Part shown: one piece after another, positions 33,606 to 45,750 of the stretch | Layout: the number at the start of each line of letters is the position of its first letter | Numbering within the stretch: the stretch's first letter is position 1 | DNA from: Zeus faber | Lineage: Eukaryota; Chordata; Actinopteri; Zeiformes; Zeidae | Length of the DNA: 64,000 bases | Reading direction: 5' to 3' | Assembly: GCA_960531495.1 (NCBI GenBank) | Contig: OY482862.1 | Span: 2,556,535 to 2,620,534 of the forward strand | Made by a program: the position numbers and the translations under genes | Notes under the pieces: generated by a model | Told to the model about the DNA's origin: nothing | Databases searched by the model: none | Seen by the model: the letters and a program-made list of their open reading frames with translations, nothing else

Positions 33606-34470
33606 GTCAGCATTTATTGATGATATGCTGTACGTATAGCTTGCATGCATGCCTTGCTGAAAATCGGAATGTACCCATCAGCCAGTGTGGTAAGCATTTC
33701 CACGGTAACAGCGTGTTCCACCAATCAGAGACATCGCTGTTACACTTTATGATTGTGGGTAGTGCAGCACTTCTCCCTGACATCCCAAATAAAACATGTT
33801 TTTCTGAAAACAACGTTGATATTATACAGACTTGTGGCTTCTACAGGAGCAAAAACAAATTATTATATACATTGCGTAATATTTATGCAATTATTTATAA
33901 ACCTTTCAAACCCCAACCCGAACTCTAACGATAGCCAACGACAAAAAATACAATTCTGCACCATTTTGTTATGCATCCTGATGCAATGGCATCATGGGTA
34001 AGGTAATTATATTGTTATAAACCTAAAACTGAAAATAAGGTATGGGGGAAAAAACGATACATTTTGGCAGCTCTTTTAAATACTGAGATATAGGACTTCA
34101 AAGTTGACCCCTGGCCAGGGTTCAAAGGTCAATATCTCAGTTCACTGTCCAATGAAACCTCTCAAACTTACATATGTTAACCTACTAACCTACTGAGACC
34201 GTTTAAAAAAATGTGTTTGGTTTTGTTCTACGACAAAGTAAAAAAAATAAAAGTCCAACTATGCCATTGAAGTGGCATGAGACCATTCACAATCGGGATT
34301 GAATAAAACCAGATATTTTTTTTACTTTCGTGGAAGAAAACCAAACACATATTTGGAAAAGTTCATAAATGTAAGGTATGTATGTATGTATATATGTGTG
34401 TATGTATATATGTATATATATGTTGAGAGATTTCAGTGGACCCTAACTGAGATATTTCCCAGTATTCTAC
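33606..34470. other. Unassigned A/T-rich sequence
   Basis: No gene recognised. A TATG/TATA-rich tract lies at about 34376-34425. Confidence 0.4.
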
Positions 34471-34494
34471 TTTATTTTCGTGCTAGACAGAACA

Positions 34495-34547
34495 GAATTT
34501 AAACCCATGCATTTTCAATTTAAATACATCCATGCCCCTCCCCCACA

Positions 34548-34627
<80 letters not shown>

Positions 34628-34930
34628 GCGGTGGCGTACTTTCTCATCAGGCACGGGGTTAGTTTTAGTTTTTGAGGAGGTCTGGGGCTAAAAGTATCCA
34701 CGCATTTACCCCTTGTTGCATTTGTTTATATACAGTTAAATTTGATGTATAAATAAGTAGTGGGTGCGCTGCACGCATCTGTGCCCTCCCCCCCGTTCTT
34801 CAGTCCACCATGAAAGAAAATCAGAGAAATGCTCCCACAACAATCTACAATCGTACTCCTGGACACAATTCAATAGATTCATTTTCGTGACTATGAGCAT
34901 GAAAAAGACCGATACCAGGTTGGCAGACTG
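34495..34930 (-). repeat. Dispersed repeat, copy B, carrying a (CA)n tract
   Basis: Reverse complement of the blocks in copy A: ttagtttttgaggagg near 34664, gttgcatttgtttatatac near 34715, and caatagattcattttcgtga near 34869. A (CA)n tract (34553-34625) lies inside this copy where copy A has a G-rich run. Confidence 0.75.
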
Positions 34931-34957
34931 CACATGAGGACAGAAGCATAAATGCAC

Positions 34958-34963
34958 ACACAC

Positions 34964-35031
<68 letters not shown>
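34958..35031. repeat. (CA)n microsatellite
   Basis: CA run of about 74 bp, just beyond repeat copy B. Confidence 0.96.
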
Positions 35032-35037
<6 letters not shown>

Positions 35038-36110
35038 CAAACACAAACACACACTGAAGCCGTTAAATCCCTAAAACAGGCGTGTGTTGGGCTGTGCTGT
35101 GCCGTGCCGAGCGCTCGTCGTTTCAGCCCTGTACGGAGTTACGGTAATGACAGATTTAATTGGAGTGAGTAAGTGCCCCTCCCGCCGCTGAGTTTCCCTC
35201 ATCTGCTAATGGAAAAGCGTCGGCTCCCCAAAGATGGCAATGAAAGAGGGTGTCGGTTCATATTTGATGAACGTACAGACGGGATGCACGCACGCACGCA
35301 CACACGCACGCAAGCATATGGCTGCACACGCGACAAATGCTCGCCTATAAAAAAAATAAAAGAAAACCCTGAAACATCTTGAACAGCGAGGTACAAGCAC
35401 AAACACACTTTTGCTTAAAAAAAAGGTATTTCTCAAGAAGTCCCCCCCCACACACGCACACACACATACACACACACACCTAATTAGAGGCTGGGCATGG
35501 CGTTGGGTTCTGGCTGAATCTCAGGGCTTTAGAGTCCATCCCTGACAGCCCTGCGTCTCAGATGGAGGCAGCTTCAGAGAGAAAGTCTTTCTTGCGGCAT
35601 CTGGACAGGCACCTCAAACGGAAAAAGGGGGAGAAAAAAAACATCCCTCACAAGCTGTCGCAATTTAAAGCCCGAATTGTCCATCCACGCCTCGAGAAAA
35701 TCCCTCTTTCTCAAACACTCACTGTACATACACACTCAGACACACAATGCGCTCTCGACCACAAATGGATCAATAGTTAAGAAATACCACTGGTTGAAGA
35801 TTTTGGTGGCAACTTGGAGCCGTTTCTCACAGAGAAATGCCCTTACTTGAAAAAATAATTGGTGTATCGACTCAATTCATTCACAAACACACACACACAC
35901 ACGTGCATGCACACTTAAAAATACTTCTGTGGAGCTATTGTCAGCCTGGATTTGGGATTTAGAGGAGAGGGTAGGCTTTGCAGCAAGTCAGTGGCTGTCA
36001 TATAAGAGAGTGGTTGACTGCTGATTGGAGCTATTTTGATGCTGTTCACATGCTGTTTACATCAGACACCCTCCTGTCATGCTCAGTTCGCAGTGTGCGC
36101 GCATGGACGG

Positions 36111-36152
<42 letters not shown>

Positions 36153-37260
36153 ATGAAAGGGAGAGTGACTCGCTTCCTGATGCCCCATCATCCCAAATAA
36201 ACCCACAGTCATGCGTGAGATGTGATTGCCTCTAAACAATAACGCTCTGGCCCTGGCTGACTGACCCCTGACCTGTCAGGCTGGCATGGAACAAAAGCAC
36301 ACATGCATGAAATATTAGCATTTGTATTTTCTAGAACGCAAAGCGGGGGCGCTTCGTTTTCGGAGGCCACACGGTGCGTTCCGTGACGCAATCCCACAAT
36401 CTTGGTTCCTGCTCATGCAGCCTTATGAATGCACCCAGACCTTGGTAACAGGGTGTCGCCGTTCCCACTTTGGCTTGAATGGAAAGGATATGTAGGTTTT
36501 GCCACTTTTCGACCCAGGCCATTTTCTAACAGGAGATTTCTCGCTTTTTTAAGGCTCGAGTGAGAAGCGGCAGCAGAGTGGTTTCTCACAAACTACATTT
36601 CTTAACAATCGGAGCCAATATTTGAATAAATCCTTTTATAAACAATCCGGGGATTGAGAAGTTTTTCGTGCCACACGAATAGCGTTCACAGAAATGGTTG
36701 TTATTTGAAGAGACTTGTGGGACATCTGGTGGGCATCTGAGTGACTTAGTGACTCGCTATGTTTAGTAATAAGCATGTAGCATTGTTTTAGGATTACGTG
36801 ACTCAGCTCAAAGGGTGCTGTAGTTGTTAACGTGATAAAAAGACAACATAAATTCACCCTGCCGGCAAAGTCTGAATTAGGGCTTTAGGCTCCTTTTCAG
36901 TGAACCTTTGTGCCCTGTGTGTTAATATTGGCTACGTACAAAATTATACTTTTGTTATTTAAGGCAAGTGCAGGTGGGCAACTTCCTCAGCCAGAAACAA
37001 CGGTGGGTACATTTAGTAAATTAATTTCAATACATATTGTCCTCAAAGAGGGAATTGGCGTCCATAGAAGGATACATCAGCACAAAACTGCACTCATACA
37101 TACAAACTGACAAATCTCACTTTATCAGACATCACACAATACCACAGTAATATATACAAACCAACACAAACGCCACAGAGTAGATACAATGTTGACATTT
37201 GGAGAAATAAAGATTTGCTGTTTAGATTTACAAGTATAATATTTTTCTGGGTTGGTTTTG
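35032..37260. other. Intergenic, no gene recognised
   Basis: Contains a (GT)n tract at 36113-36150 and short CA-rich stretches near 35290, 35450 and 35885. Short open frames here have no recognised domain. Confidence 0.4.
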
Positions 37261-37266
37261 ATACAT

Positions 37267-37365
37267 CGGGCAACGTTTCACAAATACATACATACATACA
37301 TACATAGACAGATAGATGGATAGATACTTTATTCATCCCGAGGGGAAATTGCAATCCCAGCAGCT
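37267..37365 (-). mobile_element. Retroposon 3' tail fragment with CATA/GATA units
   Basis: A catacata/gatagatgg tract is followed by tactttattcatcccgaggg, a sequence I recognise as a common 3'-end module of teleost retroposons next to tetranucleotide repeats. It lies just beyond the 3' end of the LINE relic at 37480-39300 but may be unrelated. Confidence 0.5.
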
Positions 37366-37479
37366 CACATCAACACTATAGCAAAAAAAAAGAATAATAA
37401 AATGGAAAATTTGGAAAAATATACAATAAACGGTTAACTGTACCTAATCATTTTATATATACATCTTGCGATGCACCTT

Positions 37480-39300
37480 GACACATCATCAGTGTTGTAG
37501 CCTGTGTCCATTAGGTGTTTCGGGTCTTGCAACAGACACCCTCGCCCATGCGACCCAGCCGGGATTGATCAAGGCCCGGTCAACTCAGGTGAGACTCAGC
37601 GACCTCGACGGCCTCTGCTGCCTTCCACTTCCGACCTGGATACCGGCCTGGGAGACCTTTGGGTCGCTCAACTGCCGGTATTGCAGGAGCTCCCTTGTAC
37701 GGGTCACCCTGAACTCTTCATTCAGGCTGCTGATGGGGAGCTTCAGTATGTTGTTCTTCCCGTACAAGGCGATGTTGCTCAGGCTTCGAGGAACACCCAA
37801 CCACTTCCTTAGGAACCTCCTGACTCTCCTCTCGAATCCCTCAACGGTGGAGATTGGGACTTCGTAGACCAAGGGGGGCCAGAGGATCCATGGAAGGATG
37901 CCATGCTGGTATATCCTGGAGGACCTGACTTGTCCACTGCCACCAACCACGCTTCAAGTTCTTGATTGGTCGCTCGGATGGTTGCTCATGCGAGTCCAAT
38001 TGATCAGTTCGTCCAGACCCTTCAGAATCCCCCTGCTCCCCAGGACACATGTAGTTGACACGGTTAGGTCATCCATGAAGGCCCTGATGGGAGGTTGTCG
38101 GACACCGGTCTTGGTGAGTGGTCCTCAAACTGAAACTGGTGTAGTAGTCCAGTATGAGGTCTCTGAACTTGCCTGGGACGGAGTGCCGGTTAAGAGCCAC
38201 CTGAACCAGCTTGTGGGGTATCGAGCCATAGGCGTTTGTGAGGTCCAACCACTGTACCGTAAGGTCCCCCTTGTTCTCCCAGGCTTCCCGGATCAGCTGG
38301 GTAACCACTCCTGTGTGCTCCAGACATCCCGGCACCTTTAGGATCCTGCCTTTCTGAACCAAGGTGTCGATCTATGAATTCCCCAGGAGGAAGTCTGTCA
38401 GGCGCCTTGACACAATGCTGAAGAATATCTTCCCTTCAACACTGAGCAGCGAGATGGTTCTGAACTGGTCGATGTTCTCTGACTTCTCCTCCTTCAGAAT
38501 CCACACCCCTTCCGCACACCTCCACTGATAGGCAATCCTGCCCCTCCTCCAGATCACCTTCAGGATCCTCCAGAGCCTGTGGAGTAGCCTAGGGCAGTTC
38601 TTGTACATCTTATCCCCAGGACCCACTCGGTCCTGGGGATGAGCCAGCTCGTGCCTTTTTGACCACCTCCTGGATCTCCTTCAAGGTGGGCTAGTTCAGG
38701 GTTGATGCAGGAGGATTAATCAAGGACTTGCTTTGGCCCAGATCTTGCTCCCTGGTTGCATCACTAAAGGTGTCTCTGAGGTAGCTGTCCATCTCAGATT
38801 TGGAGGAGGTGAGCTGCCCACTGCGCTTCTGCCCCAGCAGCTGTTTAGTAATGCTAAAGGGGCTAGCTAGAAAGGCAGCCCGCTTCCTGGCCTTCTCCTT
38901 CCTTCGCCCCTGATGCCACTCTAGTCAAGGTAGTGAGTTTGTTGCGGAGGGTGTGGCGCAGTTCTGAGAGAGTGCCCCTCTCCTTCTCACTCGCTTCCTT
39001 GTACTGCCGCCTCACGGTCTTCACCTCCTTCCTGAGCTGGAGGATCTTGGTCACTATGTTGCTCATGGTGTATGGTGCCTTTGCTGCTTTCTTTTCCTCC
39101 AGTCCGAATCTCTCCACTGCTAAAGAGACAATGATGGTGGTCATTGATTGGAGGCGCCGGTCAGCTTCCCCCTTGGCTGTTGCTCCTAAGATGGAATCAG
39201 CATCTTCTTCAAACTGGAGCCACTCCTTCTCCTTGCTAGCTTGGGGCCACTTGACCCAACGATGTTCTGAAATGCTTGGGGCTGAGGCTTGTGTCGCCTG
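37480..39300 (-). mobile_element. Non-LTR retrotransposon remnant (reverse transcriptase)
   Basis: Minus-strand pieces from high to low coordinates: a helical basic region (39144-38880), QFRTISLLSVEGKIFFSIV near 38460, WLDLTNAYGSIPHKLVQVAL near 38230 (motif A), then IRAFMDDLTV near 38085 (FMDD catalytic motif), and a C-terminal region with RKWLGVPRSLSNIALYGKNN near 37800. Between the SFSLR block and the FMDD block an expected stretch is missing, so there is an internal deletion. The frame is broken several times. The sequence resembles a reverse transcriptase family widespread in fish; a R2/NeSL-like clade is possible, but I cannot place it with certainty. Confidence 0.8.
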
Positions 39301-41098
39301 GATTTAATTAAAAGAAAATCTGCCAAAACACACTTAACCTTATTAAAATCGACAGACCTAACCTTATTGTTTTTATAACCTTATTTAGAAGAACTATAAA
39401 AAATGAAAAAGGCATGAAAAATAAATGAAATATATGGTCCTATACAATGACATATGAAATAAACAGTGAAGAAGAAAGATGAATGTATAATATGTATTGA
39501 TAATAATTAATAACCGAATTATGAAAAAAATCCATTCTTTTGTAATGGGTATATATATATATATATACTATATACTGTATACTCTATATTTATATATATA
39601 TATATAGTTAGATATGTATATATGTATATTTATAATTAGATATATAAATATACAGTAGTTACCCAGCACAATCCAGTCACTGTGACACGACTCAGCCTGA
39701 GAAAGTAGAGGTTTGCCGAATGAGACACTGAATTTTACTAATCTGGGCAACATCTCTCAGTCTGGTCCATCCAACAGCATTGTAGATCCTTAGAGAAACA
39801 GGGCATTGGGGAGGGCTGGAGGTTGGTATAGGCATAATGATTGTCCGGTGCAATGCGTGACAGAGCGAGGACCAGTGGCTTGTGTTTGGAGGTGGAAAAA
39901 TGGTTTCATACCATCACTGTTCATGGAAGTGGGGGGCCACAGTGGAAGTGCACAGCTGTGGTATGTATGCCAAGACCCAAGGTACTCACTATTCAAGCAG
40001 TTTCATCAGACTCTCGCTACACTAGCAGTCAACAGAAAGACTGGCACGGCCTCATACACAGAACTTCTTCACAGTTACATTTGTTTGTCATTCTAGGCAC
40101 ATTCTCGGTAGCAACTACATCCGTATAATGCACACATGCATTTTGATTTGACCAAATTCAGACAAGGAAAATAAAATGAGGACTGCCACTATGCTGGTGG
40201 AAATATAAGTACATACAAGTACACTTTACAATATAAACTGATTGCGCATTTCACAAACGAGGCCAGTTGAGATTTGGACCAAATCCGTTCCAGTCGAGGC
40301 GCAAATGATTACTGTTAAAAGAAAGGTCAGTCTGAATCCCACGTTTTCATTTTTTAAAGGGTTTATATCCCTGTAGACCTGAAGATCATTCCACTGAATT
40401 TGTGGTGTCCATAAACTTTTGGAACTAAAACTTTAGCCCGATGGCAACATTTGCATGCTTGGTGCCCTCACCCTCTGTTATTCATTACAGTAATGTGAGA
40501 ACCGGGTCTAAAATATGTTGAGCCATATTGGCCACAGGAGGGAAGAAACAAGACTACCAGTCAGCTAAAGGTGAATTCTCCTTGTGAAAAAGATGAATGC
40601 AGCACTTTGTAACTTTTGGTATGCCCCTACAGTTTTGGAGTGCAATTGCATTCTTACACCACTGTGGTAATACTTGGTCTGGTGTCCGAAAATAATTCAT
40701 GTTTCAATAACCGTGAATGACGTGCCATTCTCCATTTTAAGTCAGTGTACCATCAAAATGATTCTGATGCTGTTATTTTAAGGTCAAATGTAACATAGTG
40801 TTGCTTTAAATGAAAAATACCAAAATACAGCCTACAACCTATAGAGCTTCTTTAGAAATAACCATTTTGGAAAAAAGCAAAGATATCTACAAACTTATAA
40901 CAGCCAAAAAAAACTGATTAAAGTCAAACAGTAGCTTACGAAATCAAACCAAAAGTAAAAACCAAGTTTTTTCAAGGGCATAGTGACTGATTACTGGGAT
41001 TATTTATGTTTCTATTAGAAGACATGGAGCTTAGTATTGAAGCTCATTTTCGCAAATGTGATGAAAAAAAAAAGATCCTGTATTATAATGAAAAATGT
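39301..41098. other. Intergenic, no gene recognised
   Basis: A/T-rich, with an AT-rich tract at 39550-39652. No element or exon recognised in 39790-41090. Confidence 0.4.
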
Positions 41099-41558
41099 TC
41101 TCAAAATAATGACTTAGTATCTCAGAATGATGACTTGGTACAGTGGTACCTCGATTTACGACTGTAATCCGTAAGTCGTATGTTAAAACAGCCGTATGTT
41201 GAAGCAATTTTTCCTATATGAATTATGAAATCATGAAGGGTGAAAATAAACAAAATACACAGCACAAACACAGTGAATATGAAAAAAATATCGACAAGCC
41301 ACGAACTACGTGCTCACACGATGTAGGTCGCCCGCTGACTGACTGCTAACTGGCCGCCGACGCGCCAACTGCAAATTTCCACGGTCGTATTTTGGAGCAG
41401 TCGGTCGCAAGGCGATACAAATCCTTGCGACTGTCGCTACTCGTATCTTGGATTAGTCGTAAGTAGATGCAGTCGTAAGTCGAGGTACCACTGTAACTCA
41501 GAATGATGAGTTGGTATCTCAACCCAATGACTTAGTATCTCATAACAATTACTTAGTA
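41099..41558 (+). repeat. 21-bp tandem array (5 units) split by a MITE
   Basis: Units of exactly 21 bp with consensus tctca-RAATGATGACTTRGTA start at 41099, 41120, 41496, 41517 and 41538. Units 2 and 3 are separated by the element at 41141-41493. With it removed, together with one copy of its TA duplication, the array is in perfect register. A weak sixth unit may follow at 41559. Confidence 0.9.
41141..41493. mobile_element. MITE with TA target duplication (Tc1/mariner superfamily type)
   Basis: 353 bp with terminal inverted repeats: left cagtggtacctcgatttacg, right ending cgtaagtcgaggtaccactg, flanked by TA on both sides (41139-41140 and 41494-41495). Inside are further gtaagtcgta-type blocks. 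There is no coding capacity. TA duplication and CAGT termini fit a pogo/Tigger-like non-autonomous element. Confidence 0.92.
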
Positions 41559-41617
41559 TGTCAAACTCTCAACCATCTATCAAACTATCAAACTGAACAG
41601 ATCTGCATAAGCAATTA

Positions 41618-41678
<61 letters not shown>

Positions 41679-42080
41679 AAATATAATAATAATTATTATT
41701 TTATTATTATGATTAATAATAATAATAATAACAATAACAATAACAATAAAAATATAAATAATAATGATTATATATATATACATATATATATATAAAATAA
41801 TAATAATAATTATTATTATTATTATTAAGCTATATGTTAAAATCAATCCAAATAGTAAAAGGATTTATTCAAACAAATTACATAAATCTCACTTTAAAAA
41901 GTTCTAATTTTTTCTCATTATTTGGGATACTTTTGAGATACTTCATTATTTCGAGAACGTTTCTCAATCAATTGACTTACAGGATCTTTTTTTTTCATCA
42001 TATTTGCGGAAATGGAACAGGGGAGAAAAGGATAAACAGTTGGCGGTAATGCCCCAATAAGCTGGATGCTAACCGCCGTA
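41559..42080. other. A/T-rich simple repeat cluster
   Basis: Holds (AT)n at about 41626-41671 and AAT/ATT runs to 41827. Nothing coding recognised. Confidence 0.5.
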
Positions 42081-42087
42081 AAATTAT

Positions 42088-42170
42088 AGGAATAAGAATA
42101 AAAACAAGAATGAGAATAAGAATAAGAATAAGAATAAAAACAAGAATAAGAATGAGAATAAGAAGAAAAG
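42088..42170 (+). repeat. Degenerate (GAATAA)n hexanucleotide array
   Basis: About 13 units of gaataa with gaatga and aaaaca variants, ending roughly 110 bases upstream of the dhrsx start codon. Confidence 0.88.
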
Positions 42171-42174
42171 GAAA

Positions 42175-42282
42175 ATGAAAAACAAACGATTTGGTATTGG
42201 ACCGCGGTCCCCAACGCACGGTCTGGAGTGCGCATGCTCAGTTTGCCTGCGCGTTGGACTCCTCTTCCGCACACAGACGATA
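42175..42282 (+). promoter_or_regulatory. dhrsx: Probable dhrsx 5' UTR and promoter-proximal region
   Basis: CpG-containing sequence directly before the dhrsx ATG. The reading frame is open upstream to an ATG at 42175, but that extension has no resemblance to DHRSX, so 42283 is preferred. Transcription start unknown. Confidence 0.4.
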
Positions 42283-43484
42283 ATGCTTTTTTGTCCTTCT
42301 TGTGTTTTGCCGTCTTTGAAGGTTTACCTGGTCGGTCTGCAGGTGATGCTTGTCCAGCTCTTTAGAAGACCTTTCCGGTTGCCAGGTTGGTTTACTTCAC
42401 CAGAACGAAATCGTCGAAACGAAACGTCGCTCCGGGCCATATTTGTTTCCTAAATATAAACCGATATAAAAAGTTTGCGAAAGAACTGACGATTTGTCGA
42501 ACTGGGACGATGCGACTTGCAATTGCGCAGCATTTTCGCACAATCCATACCGCGATGACAATTTCCAAGGCGCCTTTTGTGGGAAGACGAGAGTTAACTC
42601 AGATGCTGGGTGAGGTGACTTAGTATTTTTTAATTGAATTATGGGACTTGTGTTATTCATCTAATGCAGACGATTTTATGCATTCCACTTTAAATTGAAA
42701 TTGAACACACTTGGATAACTGACAAGTAATAAACCCATCTTTGCCACAACACACAAACATAACTGGATCCCGGCTGCAGCAGCGGTAAGAGATATACTGG
42801 GTCAAGTGTCCGTGGTAATTGAGCACCAGACACATCACCTCGTCCACCTAATACGATGTCACTCACTGACAAACACTGCTCCGGTATAAGCCATTCGTGG
42901 AATATCATGTACTCCAATCATCATGCTCAACTCTCAGAGATCCCTGTGTCCGCATAAAGGTGCGCTTATGTCTACCTTCATCCCAACGTCACCTGTTTTA
43001 TGTGTATTCTACCCTGTTTATATGTGTACTGTGAAGCTGTTGTGAAACGTGTACTCTGGTAGCAAAAAAAATGGGAAGAATGAAGTGTTGATTGATTGAT
43101 ACTGTAGATCTTCGTGTGTGTGTAAGATTAGGGGATACTAAATGCAGATATATAACCATTAAAGCACTGTCATATTTCCATGTATATACAGTCTATATAA
43201 TTGCCAGTGTTTCATTTAATCTTAAGATTTGTCCTGACTGAACTACTTGAGAAGGTGCCTCGACAGCAGCTGTTGCACCCTAAAGTAGACGGGCAGCTTT
43301 TTTGGAAGACAAAAGTGTCTTCTTTATCAAATGACATTCTCCCTTTTATCTGTCTGTTCCCTTCTGCCTCCCTCAGTGATGCCCAGACAAGATGGCAAGG
43401 TTGCCATAGTGACAGGAGGAGCGAGGGGAATCGGCTATGAGGTGGCCCGACACATGGCCTGCCTGGGGGCTCATGTTATCATAG
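42283..43484 (+). CDS. dhrsx: Dehydrogenase/reductase SDR family member X, first two coding exons
   Basis: Exon 1 runs from the ATG at 42283 to 42385 (donor gttggt); exon 2 is 43377-43484 (acceptor ccctcag, donor gtacgg). Exon 1 leaves phase 1, and the join gives a Val codon with no stop. Exon 1 encodes SLKVYLVGLQVMLVQLFRRP, matching the human DHRSX N-terminal membrane anchor (ALRVYAVGAAVILAQLLRR). Exon 2 encodes DGKVAIVTGGARGIGYEVAR, the TGxxxGIG dinucleotide-binding motif of short-chain dehydrogenases, then LGAHVIIG. The catalytic YxxxK region and the rest are not in these exons, and I did not find them downstream in the window. DHRSX was recently linked to dolichol synthesis (polyprenol to dolichol steps); earlier work linked it to autophagy. 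The exon 1 donor is non-consensus after GT. Confidence 0.85.
42386..43376 (+). other. dhrsx: dhrsx intron 1
   Basis: Lies between the two coding exons. No recognised repeat or exon inside. Confidence 0.8.
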
Positions 43485-43989
43485 GTACGGTACCGAGCAC
43501 AACACCACTCTCACAAGAAAATCAGGGAGGGGAATTGCAGCCAGCTTCTGTAAGGCATGTTTTCTGAAGGGTGGCTTCTGTTGCCATAACTACATTTTGA
43601 ATTGCATACGAAATAAAGTATAGCAAATGAAAAAGGCATTGCAAAAGGTCAGAGGCTGAAATGACTGGGAAAACATTTATGATCACACACTTACAATTAC
43701 TAGTAGAACCCACTTTTTCTGAACTTTTCTTATTAGAACTGGTATGAGACCCACCAAACCATATTGTTTTCGCCTCCTTGCTATGTCGGTCGGTTAATAG
43801 GTAATAATAGACGGCTGTAAAACACAGATATATTGCCTATTGCGAAAAACTTCATGGCTGCGTGTTTATGCTGCTGGCAGGACACACATGCATTCAACAG
43901 TTAAAGTGCCAATGTTATGTTGGTAACACAAAGGTGATTGAACCTATGGCCCACTGATGAAAGCCTGTGCATTTTCAGTATTCTGAGTA
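43485..43989 (+). other. dhrsx: Start of dhrsx intron 2, nothing recognised
   Basis: Follows the donor gtacgg. It runs up to the TTAA-flanked element and shows no feature. The intron probably continues through the mobile elements that follow, possibly to the window end. Confidence 0.55.
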
Positions 43990-45750
43990 TTAAAGAGGAC
44001 CTATTATGGTTTTCCTTATTTTCTGTCATGTATCTATTGTTACAATGTCAGATGTTCATATTAGACATGGCCAAAGTGTCAAATAATCAGGAAAACTAAT
44101 TACAAAGTAATCGCTGTGAACAAAATGCTCAGGGTTCAGAGTAGAAAAACCTGGTTATGAAAACCCAGATTTCTTTATGTGGTCATCTGCTCCATCGCAT
44201 CCGCTGTGCTTTTCTTCAAACAAAACCAATTAAAATATGTGTTTTTATTGTAGATGTATTTTATTTATTTTATTCTGTTTTTCGACGTTTACATGAAACA
44301 AAAAAATCCCGGTGTCCCGGTCCCGGTCCCGGTCCCGATGCGGTGTCCCGGTGCTTTCCGGTGCGGTGTCCGTGTCTCCCACAAGCCTGGAGCACAGCAA
44401 TGAAAGTTAGGCCTTGTAGATCTAATATGAGTAAATATTCAGCAACTGGATTGCTTATTTCTGGCCTCAAATCTGTTCCGAAACAGATTTTAATGTACTG
44501 ATAAGATGAAATCAGTGAAAGTTTACCAAGTAAATAAAACAGAGCCTGGAGTAAAGCTTAAACCACATTGGCTTACAGAACCTGAAGCTTGTGCTCAAAC
44601 CCCATTTGCTCAGAACTAGGGGCTTGGCTGCTCATTCACAATTAAAGCTACACACACAGAAACAGCCTGTTTTGGAACCTGGTATAAAGGCATGTCACAA
44701 TGGGACGAATGCATAATCTCGTGCCAATCATAAGAGTGGTATTTTTAGAAAAATAATTTACAAAAAAAACTTTGCACCTTGACAGGTAAAGTGAATAACA
44801 TTGCTCATCTTGTCTCAGATGGCACCTGTGAAGGGGTGGGATATATTAGGTAGCAAGTGAACAGTCACTTTTTGAAGTTGATGTGTTGGAAGCAGGAAAT
44901 ATGGCAAGCGTAATGGCCAAATTGTAATGGCTAGATGACTAGGTCAGAGCATCTCTAAACAGTGTTCCCGATATGCAGTGGTTAGTACCTACCAAAAGTA
45001 GTCCAAGGAAGGACAATCTGTGAACCGGCAACAGGGCCCCCAAGGCTCATTGATGCATGTCGGGAGCAAAGGCTCGTCTGTCTGGTTCGATCCCCCTCTA
45101 GCACAAATTGCTGAAAAAGTTAATTCTGGCTATGATAGAAAGGTGTCAGAACACACAGTGGATCGTAGCTTGCTGCGTATTGGGGCTGCAAAGCCGCAGT
45201 CTGATCAGAGTGCGCATGCGGAGCCCCGTCCACCGCAGAAGGCGCCTACAATGGGCAATGTTCTGCTGGGAAACCTTGGGTCTTGGTATTTATTTGGATG
45301 TTACTTTGTCATGTACCACCTACCTAAACATTGTTGCAGGCCAATTACACCCCTTCATGGAAACGATATTCCCTGATGGCAGTGGCCTCTTTCAGCAGGA
45401 TAAAAAAAATGTTCAGGAATGGTTTGAGGAACATGACAAGGATTTTAAGGTGTTGACTTGGGCTCCAAATTCCGCAGATCTCAATCTGATCGAGCATGTG
45501 TGGGATGTGCTGGAACAACAAGCTGATCCATGGGGGCCGCACCTCGCAACTTACAGAACTTAAACGATCTGCTGCTAACGTCCCGGTGCCAGATATTACA
45601 AGACACCTTCAGAGGTCTTGTGTAGTCCATGCCTCCACCGGTCAGAGCTGTTTTGGCGGCATGACGGGACCTACACAACAGGTGGTTTTAATGTTGTGGC
45701 TGATCGGTGTATATTAACGTGTAAGAACAAGCATAATAGGTCCCCTTTAA
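43990..45750. mobile_element. TTAA-flanked DNA element with 19-bp inverted termini
   Basis: Left terminus ttaaagaggacctattatg (43990-44008) and right terminus cataataggtcccctttaa (45732-45750) are inverted repeats with one mismatch. TTAA at both outer ends suggests a piggyBac-type target duplication. The interior carries no transposase of its own. It contains a CCCGGT-rich tandem tract at 44310-44345 and a nested Tc1-like relic (44786-45719). A truncated relative lies at 2005-2220. Confidence 0.75.
44786..45719 (+). mobile_element. Tc1-like transposon relic nested in the TTAA element
   Basis: Matches the copies at 2340 and 6425: 5' block aatggcacctgt-type sequence near 44820, transposase pieces FPDGSGLFQQD near 45369, WFEEHDKDF near 45420 and DLNLIEHVWDVLEQQ near 45478 (third catalytic acidic residue region). 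The 3' terminus gtggctgatcggtgta ends near 45715. The frame has deletions and stops and the 5' terminus is missing. Confidence 0.82.

Noticed and set aside
37466..38341. Plus-strand open frames of 102-147 residues
   Set aside because: Antisense to the reverse transcriptase relic on the minus strand.
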